A stretch of DNA of 64,000 nt from Mesorhizobium amorphae CCNWGS0123. Its GTDB lineage: Bacteria > Pseudomonadota > Alphaproteobacteria > Rhizobiales > Rhizobiaceae. Shown one piece after another: positions 36,642 through 48,447 of the stretch (position 1 is the stretch's first letter; each line of letters opens with the position of its first letter). The notes below the pieces were generated by a model. That model made no database searches. It was not told the origin of the DNA and saw only the letters and a program-made list of their open reading frames with translations. The translations under genes were made by a program, and so were the position numbers. The DNA lies in assembly GCF_001686985.1 (NCBI RefSeq), contig NZ_CP015318.1, positions 494,001 to 558,000 on the forward strand. Direction: 5' to 3'.

Positions 36642-38141
36642 ATGACCAGCGGCCGTTTGTCCGACACGACACTGCGGTCATTGCCGGAGCAGGTCGCAAT
36701 CCCTTCCTATGATCGCGACAGCGTCGCGCCGGGCATCGTCCATCTCGGTGTCGGCGCGTTCCATCGCGCCCATCAGGCCGTCTATGTCGACGACTGCCTG
36801 GCGGCGGGCGAGACGGATTGGGGCATTGTCGGCGTCTCCCTGCGCAGCGCCGACACACGCGACGCGCTGGCACCCCAGGACGGTTTCTACACGCTGGCGA
36901 TCAGGAGCAGCGGCGGCGAACAACTGCGCGTCGTCGGCTCGATCCTGTCGATGCTGGTGGCGCCGGAGGATCCGGGCGCGGTGCTGGCCGTGCTGACCAA
37001 CCCGCGCACCCGCATCGTCACGCTGACGATCACCGAAAAGGCCTATCTGCGGGCAGCGGGCGGCGGGCTGGACGCCGCCCATCCCGACATCGTTCATGAC
37101 CTCGCGAACCCGCATGCGCCGAAGACCGCGCATGGCTTCCTGAGCGAGGCACTGGCGCGCCGCCGCGCCGCCGGCGCGCCACCCTTCACCGTGCTTTGCT
37201 GCGACAATCTCCCCGCCAACGGCGCCACGCTGCACCGGCTGCTGGTCGAGTTCGCCGCGCTGCGCGATGCCGCTTCAGGCCATGGCGACCTCGCCCGTCA
37301 CATCGCCGACGAGGTCGCCTTCCCGTCGAGCATGGTCGACCGCATCGTGCCGGCGACCACCGATGCCGACCGGGCGAGGATCACCGGGGAGTTGGGCATC
37401 GAGGACGCCTGGCCCGTCATGACCGAGCCGTTCTGCCAATGGGTGATCGAGGACGACTTCCCTACAGGACGACCCGCTTGGGAAAAGTTCGGCGCCACCA
37501 TGGTCGGCGACGTCGAGCCCTTCGAGGACATGAAGCTCAGGCTGCTCAACGGCTCGCATTCGGCGATCGCCTATCTCGGCCTGCTCAGCGGCCACGCGAC
37601 GGTCGACCGCGCCTTCGCCGATCCGGCGATCCGGCAGTTCGTCGACAGGCTATGGGCCGAAGCCATCCCGACGCTGCCCGAGGACGCCGGGCTCGACACG
37701 TCAGCCTATACGGCAGAGCTCGCCGAGCGTTTTTCCAATACGGCACTCGCCCACCGCACGGCGCAGATCGCCAATGACGGCAGCCAGAAACTGCCGCAGC
37801 GCATCGTTGCCTCCGCTGTCGAGCGGCTGGAGTCCGGTGCCTTGCCCGCGCATCTGATGCTGGTTGTCGCCGCCTGGATCGCGGCATGCGAAGCGCGCGG
37901 CAGGTCTTTGCCGGAAAGCCATTTCACCGATCCGCTCGATGCACCGTTGGCAGCGCTTTTTGGCCGGAACCTGCCGACGGAAGAGACAGTGGCGGCGGTG
38001 TTCGATCTCGCCGGCTTCGCCAAGGACCATGACGAGCGCCGGACGCTGATCGAATTCGTGGCCACGCATCTCGTCCATCTGCGGCAAGGCGGGCCGGCCC
38101 TTGCGTTGGCTGCGCTCGGCATACAGAGCGATACGCCGTAG
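36642..38141 (+). CDS. Mannitol dehydrogenase/fructuronate reductase family protein (UxuB-like)
   Basis: A 499-residue NAD-dependent polyol/hexuronate dehydrogenase. The Rossmann motif is HLGVGAFHRAHQAVYVD; the family catalytic segment EDMKLRLLNGSHSAIAYLG holds the Lys and the Asn-x-x-His. In Rhizobiales these act on mannitol, fructuronate (UxuB) or tagaturonate. The neighbouring KdgF/KduD-like genes and a uxaC-like remnant favour a hexuronate role (fructuronate to mannonate), but mannitol remains possible. The start is ATG 36642; the frame is open upstream. Confidence 0.85.
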   Translation: MTSGRLSDTTLRSLPEQVAIPSYDRDSVAPGIVHLGVGAFHRAHQAVYVDDCLAAGETDWGIVGVSLRSADTRDALAPQDGFYTLAIRSSGGEQLRVVGSILSMLVAPEDPGAVLAVLTNPRTRIVTLTITEKAYLRAAGGGLDAAHPDIVHDLANPHAPKTAHGFLSEALARRRAAGAPPFTVLCCDNLPANGATLHRLLVEFAALRDAASGHGDLARHIADEVAFPSSMVDRIVPATTDADRARITGELGIEDAWPVMTEPFCQWVIEDDFPTGRPAWEKFGATMVGDVEPFEDMKLRLLNGSHSAIAYLGLLSGHATVDRAFADPAIRQFVDRLWAEAIPTLPEDAGLDTSAYTAELAERFSNTALAHRTAQIANDGSQKLPQRIVASAVERLESGALPAHLMLVVAAWIAACEARGRSLPESHFTDPLDAPLAALFGRNLPTEETVAAVFDLAGFAKDHDERRTLIEFVATHLVHLRQGGPALALAALGIQSDTP

Positions 38142-38240
38142 GGCGACTTCGCGCCGACTCGAATCGGACTGCGAAGGTCCCGGGATCAGAGCCGTGACGT
38201 CAGGGTTTGCGCTCCGCTTCGCCTGGGACGAGCACCTGCC

Positions 38241-38648
38241 TCAAGCCGGCAGAATGGCGCCTTCCAGCGTGGTGAGCTGGCTAAGGAATTGCTCGGCCTT
38301 GCTGCGGGCCTCGTCGTCCTTGGCATCGGCCGCGTCTTCCCTGGCTTCCTGGATACGGCGTGCCAGGTCGGTGCGGTCGATGTCGCCGACGGCGACCGCC
38401 GACTCGGCGAGCAGCGTGCAGCCGGCCGGAACGATGTCGGCGAAGCCGCCGAACACCACGTAGCGTTCTTCCTTGCCGGCGGCGGTCTTCACCGTGACGA
38501 CGCCCGGCTTGATCGTGGTCATGACCGGTGCATGATGCGCCATGACGGTCATCTCGCCTTCGGCGCCTGGAATGACGACGGATTCGACCTGCTCGGACAC
38601 CAGCAGGCGTTCCGGCGAGACCAGTTCGAATTGGAAAGCTTCAGCCAT
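38241..38648 (-). CDS. atpC: ATP synthase epsilon subunit AtpC
   Basis: A 135-residue subunit of the F1 central stalk. The beta sandwich is seen in FELVSPERLLVSEQVESVVIPGAEGEMTVMAHHAPVMTTIKPGVV, then the two C-terminal helices. The start is ATG 38648, giving MAEAFQFELV; an ATG two codons upstream also exists. It is the last gene of atpHAGDC and is separated from atpD by an imperfect inverted repeat. Confidence 0.96.
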   Translation of the reverse strand: MAEAFQFELVSPERLLVSEQVESVVIPGAEGEMTVMAHHAPVMTTIKPGVVTVKTAAGKEERYVVFGGFADIVPAGCTLLAESAVAVGDIDRTDLARRIQEAREDAADAKDDEARSKAEQFLSQLTTLEGAILPA

Positions 38649-38658
38649 GATCAAATTA

Positions 38659-38739
38659 GCGAGTAGGGAATAGTGAGTAGCGAGTAGGGAAAGAAGACCC
38701 GCTCGACCCAGAAATCCCTATTCGCTACTCCCTATTCGC
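38659..38739. repeat. Inverted repeat between atpD and atpC
   Basis: GCGAGTAGGGAATAGTGAGTAG (left arm, to 38690) is an imperfect complement of TCCCTATTCGCTACTCCCTATTCGC at 38715-38739. The sequence is built from GAGTAG/AATAGGGA units, unlike the GC-rich coding DNA. In the mRNA it would form a hairpin between atpD and atpC. Confidence 0.75.
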
Positions 38740-38742
38740 TTC

Positions 38743-40398
<1,656 letters not shown>

Positions 40399-41283
40399 CT
40401 AGAGCGCCTCGGCGCCCGAAATGATTTCGATCAATTCCTTGGTGATCTGCGCCTGCCGCTGGCGGTTGTAGGTGATCGACAATTTGTTGATCATGTCGCC
40501 GGCGTTGCGCGTCGCATTGTCCATGGCGCTCATCTTGGCACCCATCTCTCCGGCTGCGTTTTCGAGCAGCGCGCGGAAGACCTGCACCGAGATGTTGCGC
40601 GGAATGAGGTCGGAGAGGATCTCGCCCGGCTCCGGCTCATATTCGTAGACGGCATTGCCGCCGTCCGCCGCTGCGGCCGGAGCGGAGGCCACGCCGGCCG
40701 GAATGATCTGTTGCGCGGTCGGGATCTGGCTGATCACCGACTTGAACTGCGAATAGAACAGCGTGCAGACGTCGAAGCTGCCCTCGCCGAAGAGGTGAAT
40801 GACCTTGCGGGCAATCGCGTCGGCGTTGACGAAGCCAAGCGTCTTGACCTCGCGCAGATCGACACGGTCGATGATCATTGACGCGTAGTCACGGCGCAAT
40901 ATGTCAAAACCCTTCTTGCCGACGCAGATGATCTTGACCTGCTTGCCGTCCGCCAGCAGCCGGCGGATGTGATCCCGGGCGAAACGCGCGATCTGCGAGT
41001 TGAAGCCGCCGCACAGGCCACGCTCGGCGGTGCAGACGACGAGCAGATGCACGTCGTCCTTGCCGGTGCCGGTCATCAGCGCCGGGGCATCGCCACCGCC
41101 GCCGACCGCCTGGGTGATGTTGGCCAGAACCGCGCCCATCCGCTCGGAATAGGGACGCGCCGCTTCCGCAGCCTCCTGCGCGCGGCGCAGCTTCGCCGCG
41201 GCGACCATCTGCATCGCCTTGGTGATCTTCTGCGTCGCCTTGACCGAGGCGATACGGTTACGAAGGTCTTTTAATGAAGGCAT
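40399..41283 (-). CDS. atpG: ATP synthase gamma subunit AtpG
   Basis: A 294-residue rotary shaft subunit. N-terminal [36 protein letters not shown] forms one coiled-coil helix, and the C-terminal [42 protein letters not shown] forms the other. Between atpA and atpD on the minus strand, as is standard in the F1 operon. Confidence 0.97.
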   Translation of the reverse strand: MPSLKDLRNRIASVKATQKITKAMQMVAAAKLRRAQEAAEAARPYSERMGAVLANITQAVGGGGDAPALMTGTGKDDVHLLVVCTAERGLCGGFNSQIARFARDHIRRLLADGKQVKIICVGKKGFDILRRDYASMIIDRVDLREVKTLGFVNADAIARKVIHLFGEGSFDVCTLFYSQFKSVISQIPTAQQIIPAGVASAPAAAADGGNAVYEYEPEPGEILSDLIPRNISVQVFRALLENAAGEMGAKMSAMDNATRNAGDMINKLSITYNRQRQAQITKELIEIISGAEAL

Positions 41284-41316
41284 GCTTCAAACCTGATCCC
41301 GTGCGTCCGGCTTCGT

Positions 41317-42845
<1,529 letters not shown>

Positions 42846-42846
<1 letters not shown>

Positions 42847-43406
42847 CAGCCGACCTCTTTCAGTGCAAGCTTGAGCGAATTGAGTTTGGTTTTTAATGAC
42901 GTATCGATCTGGCGCGAGCCCATCTTGACCACCAGCCCGCCAAGCAGCGACGGATCGACGGTAACGGTGATGGCCACGTCCTTGCCGGCAACGCTCTTCA
43001 GTGCCGCCTTCAGTTCGGTCTGCTGGGCTGCGGTCAGCTCATGCGCCGACGTCACCTCGGCAGCGGCCTCGCCACGATGCTCGGCGGCGATCTGGCGGAA
43101 CGCCTTGATCATGCCCGGCACGGCGAACAGCCGGCGGTTCTTGGCGACGACGCGCAGGAAATTTCCGGTCAGCCCAGTGATCTTTGCCTTGTCGGCGATC
43201 GCCGCGATCGCCTTGGCCTGGTCCTCGCTGGAGAACACCGGGCTCTTGATCAGGCGCATCAGGTCGGCGCTGCCTTCCAGCATCGCCTCGAAACTGTTGA
43301 GGTCGGCTTCGACCTTGGCGACGGAATTTGCCTGCTGGGCGAGTTCGAACAGCGAACCCGCGTAGCGTTCTGCGACACCTGAGATTGGCGATGACGATTG
43401 GGCCAC
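42846..43406 (-). CDS. atpH: ATP synthase delta subunit AtpH
   Basis: A 186-residue peripheral-stalk subunit joining F1 to Fo. It starts with GTG 43406 (GTGGCCCAATCG), matching the family opening [15 protein letters not shown]; an upstream in-frame ATG at 43496 is not preceded by family residues. [28 protein letters not shown] is the conserved C-terminal strand region. First gene of the F1 operon; its promoter should lie at 43407-43640. Confidence 0.95.
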
Positions 43407-43641
43407 GGACCGTCTTTTCTCTTGTCTGACAGGCCGCAGATTGTTGGCGCGAGTGAGAACTCTGGCTAAATCTTTGACCTTACTGCATTTTTCCAAGCAC
43501 GGAGGCGCGGCTTCCGCTATCCCCGGCCGAAAGTCGATTGCCGTCTAGCACAGGCCTTTTAAGACCGCAATGCGTCGTTCCGCATGGTTTTCAGGCACTT
43601 TTGTCGCATCCAGCTGCGGAGTTCGCCCGAAGCCGTTGGAT

Positions 43642-44037
43642 TCAGGGCAAAAAGCCGAAGACAAAGGCAAGTGGCAGCGCCGCCAGCACCAGTTCCACAA
43701 TGATCGACGCCCAGTTGAAAGGCGTGTTGGCGCCGTCCGACATCATCGACAGCAAGCGGCCGAAGGCAGTGAACAGCCAGGAGAAGCCGAGCGCCATGTA
43801 GAGCCATGGCTGCGCCAGCAAAATGCAGCACAGGCTGACGCCGAGATAGAAGCCCGACATGCGGCCGCGCCCTTCGGCAATCGCCGCCGCTTTCTCGGGC
43901 TTGACCTGCAGCCTGAGTATCCGGAAGGCGAGGTTCGGCGCCAGGAACAGCACAAGCCCGAGAGCCAAGGTCACGACGGCGCTCGACCACGCCAGCCACT
44001 CGCCCTGGCTTGTCGGCCATGGAAACACAAAATCCAT
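43642..44037 (-). CDS. DUF4345-like membrane protein
   Basis: A 131-residue integral membrane protein with four hydrophobic helices: SSAVVTLALGLVLFLAP, MSGFYLGVSLCCILLAQ, MALGFSWLFTAFGRLLSM and ASIIVELVLAALPLAFVFGF. The length, helix spacing and RGRMSGFYLGV loop recall DUF4345 proteins. No function is known. It lies between the ATP synthase operon and the racemase gene. Confidence 0.65.
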   Translation of the reverse strand: MDFVFPWPTSQGEWLAWSSAVVTLALGLVLFLAPNLAFRILRLQVKPEKAAAIAEGRGRMSGFYLGVSLCCILLAQPWLYMALGFSWLFTAFGRLLSMMSDGANTPFNWASIIVELVLAALPLAFVFGFLP

Positions 44038-44132
44038 CTTGTCCCCTCGTAAATGCCTGTTTGAAATTGCGGGTATTCTAGCGAACGAGAACCCTTGCGC
44101 CAGATGGCGGCCGGCAATTTAGGAAGGTCGCA

Positions 44133-44828
44133 TCAGGAGAGCGCGAATTCGACCGCCGCCTCGGCGTGCAGGCGCGTGGTGTCGAACACCGGGATGTCGA
44201 AATCCGGCTGGCCGATCAGCATGGTGATCTTGGTGCAGCCCATGATGACGCCGTCGATCCTTTCATCGCGCCGCAGGCGATCGACCTCGTCGATATAGGC
44301 CGCCTTCGATGGCCCGCTGACGATGCCCTGGCAGAGCTCGTCATAGATCACGCGATGCACCATGTCGCGTCCAGCCTGGTCCGGCACCACCGGCTGCAGG
44401 CCGTACTTGCCGGCAAGCCGGCCCTTGTAGAAATCCTGCTCCATGGTGAACCGCGTCGCCAGCAGCGCCGGGCGCTTGACGCCGGCATCCTTGACGGCGA
44501 CCGCCGTGGCATCGGCAATGTGGATCAGCGGAATGGACACCGCCGCCTGCACCTCATCCGCCAGCTTGTGCATGGTGTTGGTGCAGACCAGCAGCCCCTG
44601 CGCGCCGGCCGCTTCCAGGCCGCGTGCGGCCTCCGCCAAGAGCACGCCGGCTCCCTGCCAGTCGCCTTCATGCTGCCGTTCGGCGATCTCGGCGAAATCG
44701 AACGACCAGAGCAGCAGCTTCGCCGAATGCAGCCCGCCCAGCCGCTTGCGCACGATCTCGTTCAGCAGCCGGTAGTAGATCGCGGTCGATTCCCAGCTCA
44801 TGCCGCCGAGCAGGCCAAGGGTTTTCAT
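44133..44828 (-). CDS. Aspartate/glutamate racemase family protein
   Basis: A 231-residue racemase. The N-terminal MKTLGLLGGMSWESTAIYYR is the family phosphate-binding opening, GLLVCTNTMHKLA contains the first catalytic Cys and IDGVIMGCTKITML the second, so both acid/base cysteines are present. Substrates in this family include aspartate, glutamate and other amino acids or hydantoins. The start is ATG 44828. It overlaps nothing and ends near the priA start region. Confidence 0.87.
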   Translation of the reverse strand: MKTLGLLGGMSWESTAIYYRLLNEIVRKRLGGLHSAKLLLWSFDFAEIAERQHEGDWQGAGVLLAEAARGLEAAGAQGLLVCTNTMHKLADEVQAAVSIPLIHIADATAVAVKDAGVKRPALLATRFTMEQDFYKGRLAGKYGLQPVVPDQAGRDMVHRVIYDELCQGIVSGPSKAAYIDEVDRLRRDERIDGVIMGCTKITMLIGQPDFDIPVFDTTRLHAEAAVEFALS

Positions 44829-44858
44829 CCGCTCGCACTCCAATTTGCATGATCAATT

Positions 44859-47042
44859 TCACAAAAAGCTCTGCGGATCGATATCGACCTGCACCCGGAC
44901 CGAGCCGCGCAGCTTCGGCCCCTCGGCCAGCATGGCGCGGATAAAGCCTTGCATGTCGGCGCGCCGTTCACCCTGGATCAGCAGGCGGAAGCGATGGCGG
45001 CCGCCGAGCAACGACAACGGCGCCTCGGCCGGACCGAGCACGAACAGATCGCTGGCCTGAGGTGCGGCGCGGCGCAGGCCGCGCGCATGGCCCTCCGCTT
45101 CCGCCCGCGTCACGGCGCTGACGATGACGCCGGCGAGCCGGCCGAAGGGCGGCAGTGCCGCCCGCTCGCGCTCGGCGATCTCGCGTTCGTAAAACGCCTC
45201 GGCATCGCCGGAGACGATCGCCCGCATAACCGGATGCTCGGGCTGGAAGGTTTGCAGCAGGCCGAGGCTCTTCTTGCCGGTGCGGCCGGCACGTCCCGTA
45301 ACCTGGCTGAGCAGCTGGAAGGTGCGCTCGGCGGCGCGCGGATCGCCATTGGCAAGGCCGAGGTCGGCGTCGACCACCCCGACCATCGTCATGTTCGGAA
45401 AATTGTGGCCTTTGGCAACCAGCTGCGTGCCGATGACGATGTCGGCCTCGCCATTGGCGATGGCCTCCAGCTCGAGCCGCAGCCGCCGCACCCCGCCCAT
45501 CAGGTCGGACGACAGGACGATGGTGCGGGCGTCGGGGAAATGCGCGACCACCTCTTCGGCGATGCGCTCGACACCCGGCCCGCAGGCGACGAGATGGTCG
45601 AGCGTGCCGCACTCCGGGCAAGCTTCCGGCCGCTTCTCATTGTGCCCGCAATGGTGGCAGACGAGCTGGCCGCGAAAGCGGTGCTCGACCAGCCAGGCCG
45701 AACAGACCGGGCAGCCGAAGCGATGGCCGCAGACCCGGCACAGCGTCAGCGGCGCGTAGCCGCGCCGGTTGAGGAACAGCAGCGACTGTTCCTGCCGCTC
45801 CAGTGTCCGCTTCATATGGTCGAGCATCAGCGGCGACAGGAAGCCGCCACGTGCCGGCGGCGCACGCCGCATGTCGATGGTCTTCAGGTCGGGAAGCGCG
45901 GCTTCAGCAAAGCGCCCCGAAAGCACCGCCCTGCCATAGCGGCCCTGGCTCGCATTGACCCGGCTTTCGACCGACGGCGTCGCCGAGGCGAGCACCACCG
46001 GAAAGCCGCCAATATGGCCGCGCACCACGGCCATGTCGCGCGCATTGTAGAAGACGCGGTCCTCCTGCTTGTAGGCGGGGTCGTGCTCCTCGTCGACGAC
46101 GATCAGCCCAAGATCGCGGAACGGCAGGAACAGCGCCGAGCGCGCGCCGGCGACGACGCGCACGCCGCCTTCAGCCACTTGCCGCCAGACCCGTTCGCGC
46201 ATCCGCGGCGGCAGGTCGGAATGCCACTCCGCCGGCTTGGCGCCGAAACGGTCCTGGAAGCGTTCCAGGAAGGCGTGCGTCAGCGCGATTTCCGGCAGCA
46301 GGATAAGCACCTGCCTGCCCTTGTCGAGCGCGGCCGCCACCGCCTCGAAATAGACTTCGGTCTTGCCGGAGCCGGTGACGCCGTCGAGCAAGGTGACGCC
46401 AAACGCGTCCGCCGACACACCGGCGCGCAGCATCACGGCCGCCTCCTCCTGGTCGGGCATCAGGGCAGGCTGCGCATAGTCGGGATCGGGCGCTGCAACC
46501 ACCGGTCGCGGCGGGATCGTCACGGTCTCAAAAACGCCCTGCGCCCGCAGGCCGTCGATGACGGTCGAGGATACGCCGGCGGCATGCGCCAGCCCCGAGC
46601 GCGTCCAGGCAAGCCCGCCTTCGGCCGTCTCCAGCACGCGCGTCCTCGCCTCCGTCATTCGGTCGGGCCGCAGCATGGTGCGCTGCAGCCCTTCGATCCA
46701 CGGTTCCGGGTCAAAGGCCTCCGGCGCCCGCAGCAGCATGCGCGCCACCATGCCGGGCGGCGACAGCGTGTATTGCGCGATCCAGTCGACGAAACGGCGC
46801 ATGGCGCGGTCGATCGTCGGGCAGTCGAAGACCTGCTCGATCGGCCGCAATTTCTTCGCGTCGACCTTTTCGACAACGCCGTCCCAGACGATGCCGGCCA
46901 CCTGGCGCGGGCCGAGCGGCACGCGCACGATCGAGCCCGGCACCACGCGCATGCCCATTGGCACCGCATAGGTGTAGGGCCGCTCGGCGGGCATCGGCAC
47001 CAGCACGGGCGCGGCTGCGACAAAGGGCGAATCTTCTTCCAT
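44859..47042 (-). CDS. priA: Primosomal protein N' (PriA helicase)
   Basis: A 727-residue replication-restart helicase. An N-terminal 3'-end-binding domain (PYTYAVPMGMRVVPGSIVRVPLGPR) precedes the motor: LLDGVTGSGKTEVYFEAVA (Walker A), IVVDEEHDPAYKQED (motif II) and ASATPSVESRVNA. Zinc-binding cysteines are seen in CRVCGHRFGCPVCSAWL and CHHCGHNEKRPEACPECGT. The final domains complete the fold (GTQLVAKGHNFPNMTMVGVVDAD). The gene is transcribed divergently from the transaldolase gene. Confidence 0.97.
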   Translation of the reverse strand: MEEDSPFVAAAPVLVPMPAERPYTYAVPMGMRVVPGSIVRVPLGPRQVAGIVWDGVVEKVDAKKLRPIEQVFDCPTIDRAMRRFVDWIAQYTLSPPGMVARMLLRAPEAFDPEPWIEGLQRTMLRPDRMTEARTRVLETAEGGLAWTRSGLAHAAGVSSTVIDGLRAQGVFETVTIPPRPVVAAPDPDYAQPALMPDQEEAAVMLRAGVSADAFGVTLLDGVTGSGKTEVYFEAVAAALDKGRQVLILLPEIALTHAFLERFQDRFGAKPAEWHSDLPPRMRERVWRQVAEGGVRVVAGARSALFLPFRDLGLIVVDEEHDPAYKQEDRVFYNARDMAVVRGHIGGFPVVLASATPSVESRVNASQGRYGRAVLSGRFAEAALPDLKTIDMRRAPPARGGFLSPLMLDHMKRTLERQEQSLLFLNRRGYAPLTLCRVCGHRFGCPVCSAWLVEHRFRGQLVCHHCGHNEKRPEACPECGTLDHLVACGPGVERIAEEVVAHFPDARTIVLSSDLMGGVRRLRLELEAIANGEADIVIGTQLVAKGHNFPNMTMVGVVDADLGLANGDPRAAERTFQLLSQVTGRAGRTGKKSLGLLQTFQPEHPVMRAIVSGDAEAFYEREIAERERAALPPFGRLAGVIVSAVTRAEAEGHARGLRRAAPQASDLFVLGPAEAPLSLLGGRHRFRLLIQGERRADMQGFIRAMLAEGPKLRGSVRVQVDIDPQSFL

Positions 47043-47091
47043 GAGGCGTGACCTTGCCCCGACTTTGGTCTAGAGCAAAGGCCGACCCCGA

Positions 47092-47110
47092 ATGTGCATG
47101 CCATGCACAT
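47092..47110. promoter_or_regulatory. Perfect 19-base palindrome upstream of tal and priA
   Basis: ATGTGCATG-C-CATGCACAT is a perfect dyad in the 91-base gap between priA (minus) and the transaldolase (plus). It ends about twelve bases before the CAGGAG ribosome-binding site of tal, so it could be an operator or an mRNA hairpin. No family is assigned. Confidence 0.55.
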
Positions 47111-47133
47111 GAAAATCTTCAGGAGACCCCGTC

Positions 47134-47790
47134 ATGAAATTTTTTGTCGACACCGCTGATGTCAAGGAAATCCGTGAGCTGAACGATCTTGGCCTGCTCG
47201 ACGGCGTCACCACCAACCCCTCGCTGATCCTGAAATCCGGCGGCAAGATTTCCGAGGTCACCAAGCAGATCTGCGATATCGTCGACGGCCCGGTCTCGGC
47301 CGAAGTGGTCGCCACCGAATTCAAGGACATGATGGCGGAGGCCGAGGTGCTGGCCAAGATCGCGCCCAATGTCTGCATCAAGGTGCCGCTGACGCTGGAT
47401 GGACTGAAGGCCTGCAAGACGATCCGCACAGAGATGAACCGGATGGTCAACGTGACGCTGTGCTTCTCCGCCAACCAGGCGCTGCTGGCCGCCAAGGCCG
47501 GCGCCTCCTTCATCTCGCCTTTCGTCGGCCGCATCGACGACACCGGCTCGGACGGCATGGAGCTGATCCAGGAGATCCGGCAGATCTATGACAATTACGA
47601 TTTCCAGACCGAGATCCTGACGGCGTCGGTGCGCACCGTGAACCACGTCAAGCAGGCGGCGCTGATCGGCGCCGACGTCATCACCGCGCCGCCGGCGACG
47701 CTGAAGGCGCTGGTCAAGCACCCGCTGACCGACAAGGGCCTCGAGCAGTTCCTCGCCGACTGGGCGAAGACCGGCCAGAAGATCGGCTGA
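47134..47790 (+). CDS. tal: Transaldolase (TalC/FSA type)
   Basis: A 218-residue short transaldolase of the fructose-6-phosphate aldolase-like group. The strand-one residues [13 protein letters not shown] are the family start, [11 protein letters not shown] follows, the Schiff-base lysine is in NVCIKVPLT (Lys83) and the C terminus has [12 protein letters not shown] and [28 protein letters not shown]. It exchanges three-carbon units in the pentose phosphate pathway or cleaves fructose-6-phosphate. The start has CAGGAG ten bases upstream. Confidence 0.95.
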   Translation: MKFFVDTADVKEIRELNDLGLLDGVTTNPSLILKSGGKISEVTKQICDIVDGPVSAEVVATEFKDMMAEAEVLAKIAPNVCIKVPLTLDGLKACKTIRTEMNRMVNVTLCFSANQALLAAKAGASFISPFVGRIDDTGSDGMELIQEIRQIYDNYDFQTEILTASVRTVNHVKQAALIGADVITAPPATLKALVKHPLTDKGLEQFLADWAKTGQKIG

Positions 47791-47812
47791 TACCGAGCCA
47801 CCGGGATCCATG

Positions 47813-47840
47813 AAAAAAGGCCGAGCAATCGGCCTTTTTT
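47813..47840. terminator. Bidirectional intrinsic terminator
   Basis: AAAAAAGGCCGA-GCAA-TCGGCCTTTTTT: an eight-pair GC stem flanked by six A and six T. It sits between the convergent tal and lptE genes and can terminate transcripts from both. Confidence 0.93.
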
Positions 47841-47871
47841 CATGCGTATTCCAGGGCAAAATGGGAAGCGA

Positions 47872-48447
47872 TCAGGCCTTCTTGCCGTGCTTGACCAGGT
47901 CCTGGGCGACCGAAAGCCGCAGCAGTTCGGCCAGTTCGCGCGCGGCGCGGTTCTCGGCGTCGAGCTGTGCCCGGTAGGAAGCATATTCCTGGGTTGGCCT
48001 GTCGAACGATGACGGCACCGAGCGCTTGCCGGTTGCGATGACCGTACCGGTCTTGGCGTCGGTCAGCACATAGTTCGCGGTCAGCGTCACCGTGCCGGCC
48101 GTCGGTTCGTCCTCGTCGGTCTGAATCTGCACAAGGGCGGCCGATTCGACCAGTTCGCTGACGCCGAGATCAAGCGTGTAGACCGGCGAAGCCGGCTCGC
48201 CCGCGCCCTGGCCGAGCCCGAAGATCAGATTGTTGCGCACCTGCTGGGCGTAGCGGGTCTTGACTGGCTTGATCGAGATCGACGCCAGTTCGGCGGCGGC
48301 GCCGACGGTCGAGCCGGCGGTGAGCGGCGCGTTCGAATAGAGCGGACGCACGGTGCAGGCCGAAACCAGCGCGGCCGAGGCGACCAAGCCGTACAATGCT
48401 GCACGGCGCAGAAAACGCGTCGTCTTTCCAAGCTCAGGCAACGACAT
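47872..48447 (-). CDS. lptE: LPS-assembly lipoprotein LptE
   Basis: A 191-residue outer-membrane lipoprotein that plugs the LptD barrel. The signal peptide ends in the lipobox LVSAC, giving a lipid-modified Cys at about residue 31. Then come [14 protein letters not shown] and [12 protein letters not shown] and a C-terminal helix rich in Ala and Arg. It overlaps the 3' end of leuS by 14 bases, the usual leuS-lptE order. The family call rests on the lipobox, length and neighbour. Confidence 0.85.
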   Translation of the reverse strand: MSLPELGKTTRFLRRAALYGLVASAALVSACTVRPLYSNAPLTAGSTVGAAAELASISIKPVKTRYAQQVRNNLIFGLGQGAGEPASPVYTLDLGVSELVESAALVQIQTDEDEPTAGTVTLTANYVLTDAKTGTVIATGKRSVPSSFDRPTQEYASYRAQLDAENRAARELAELLRLSVAQDLVKHGKKA

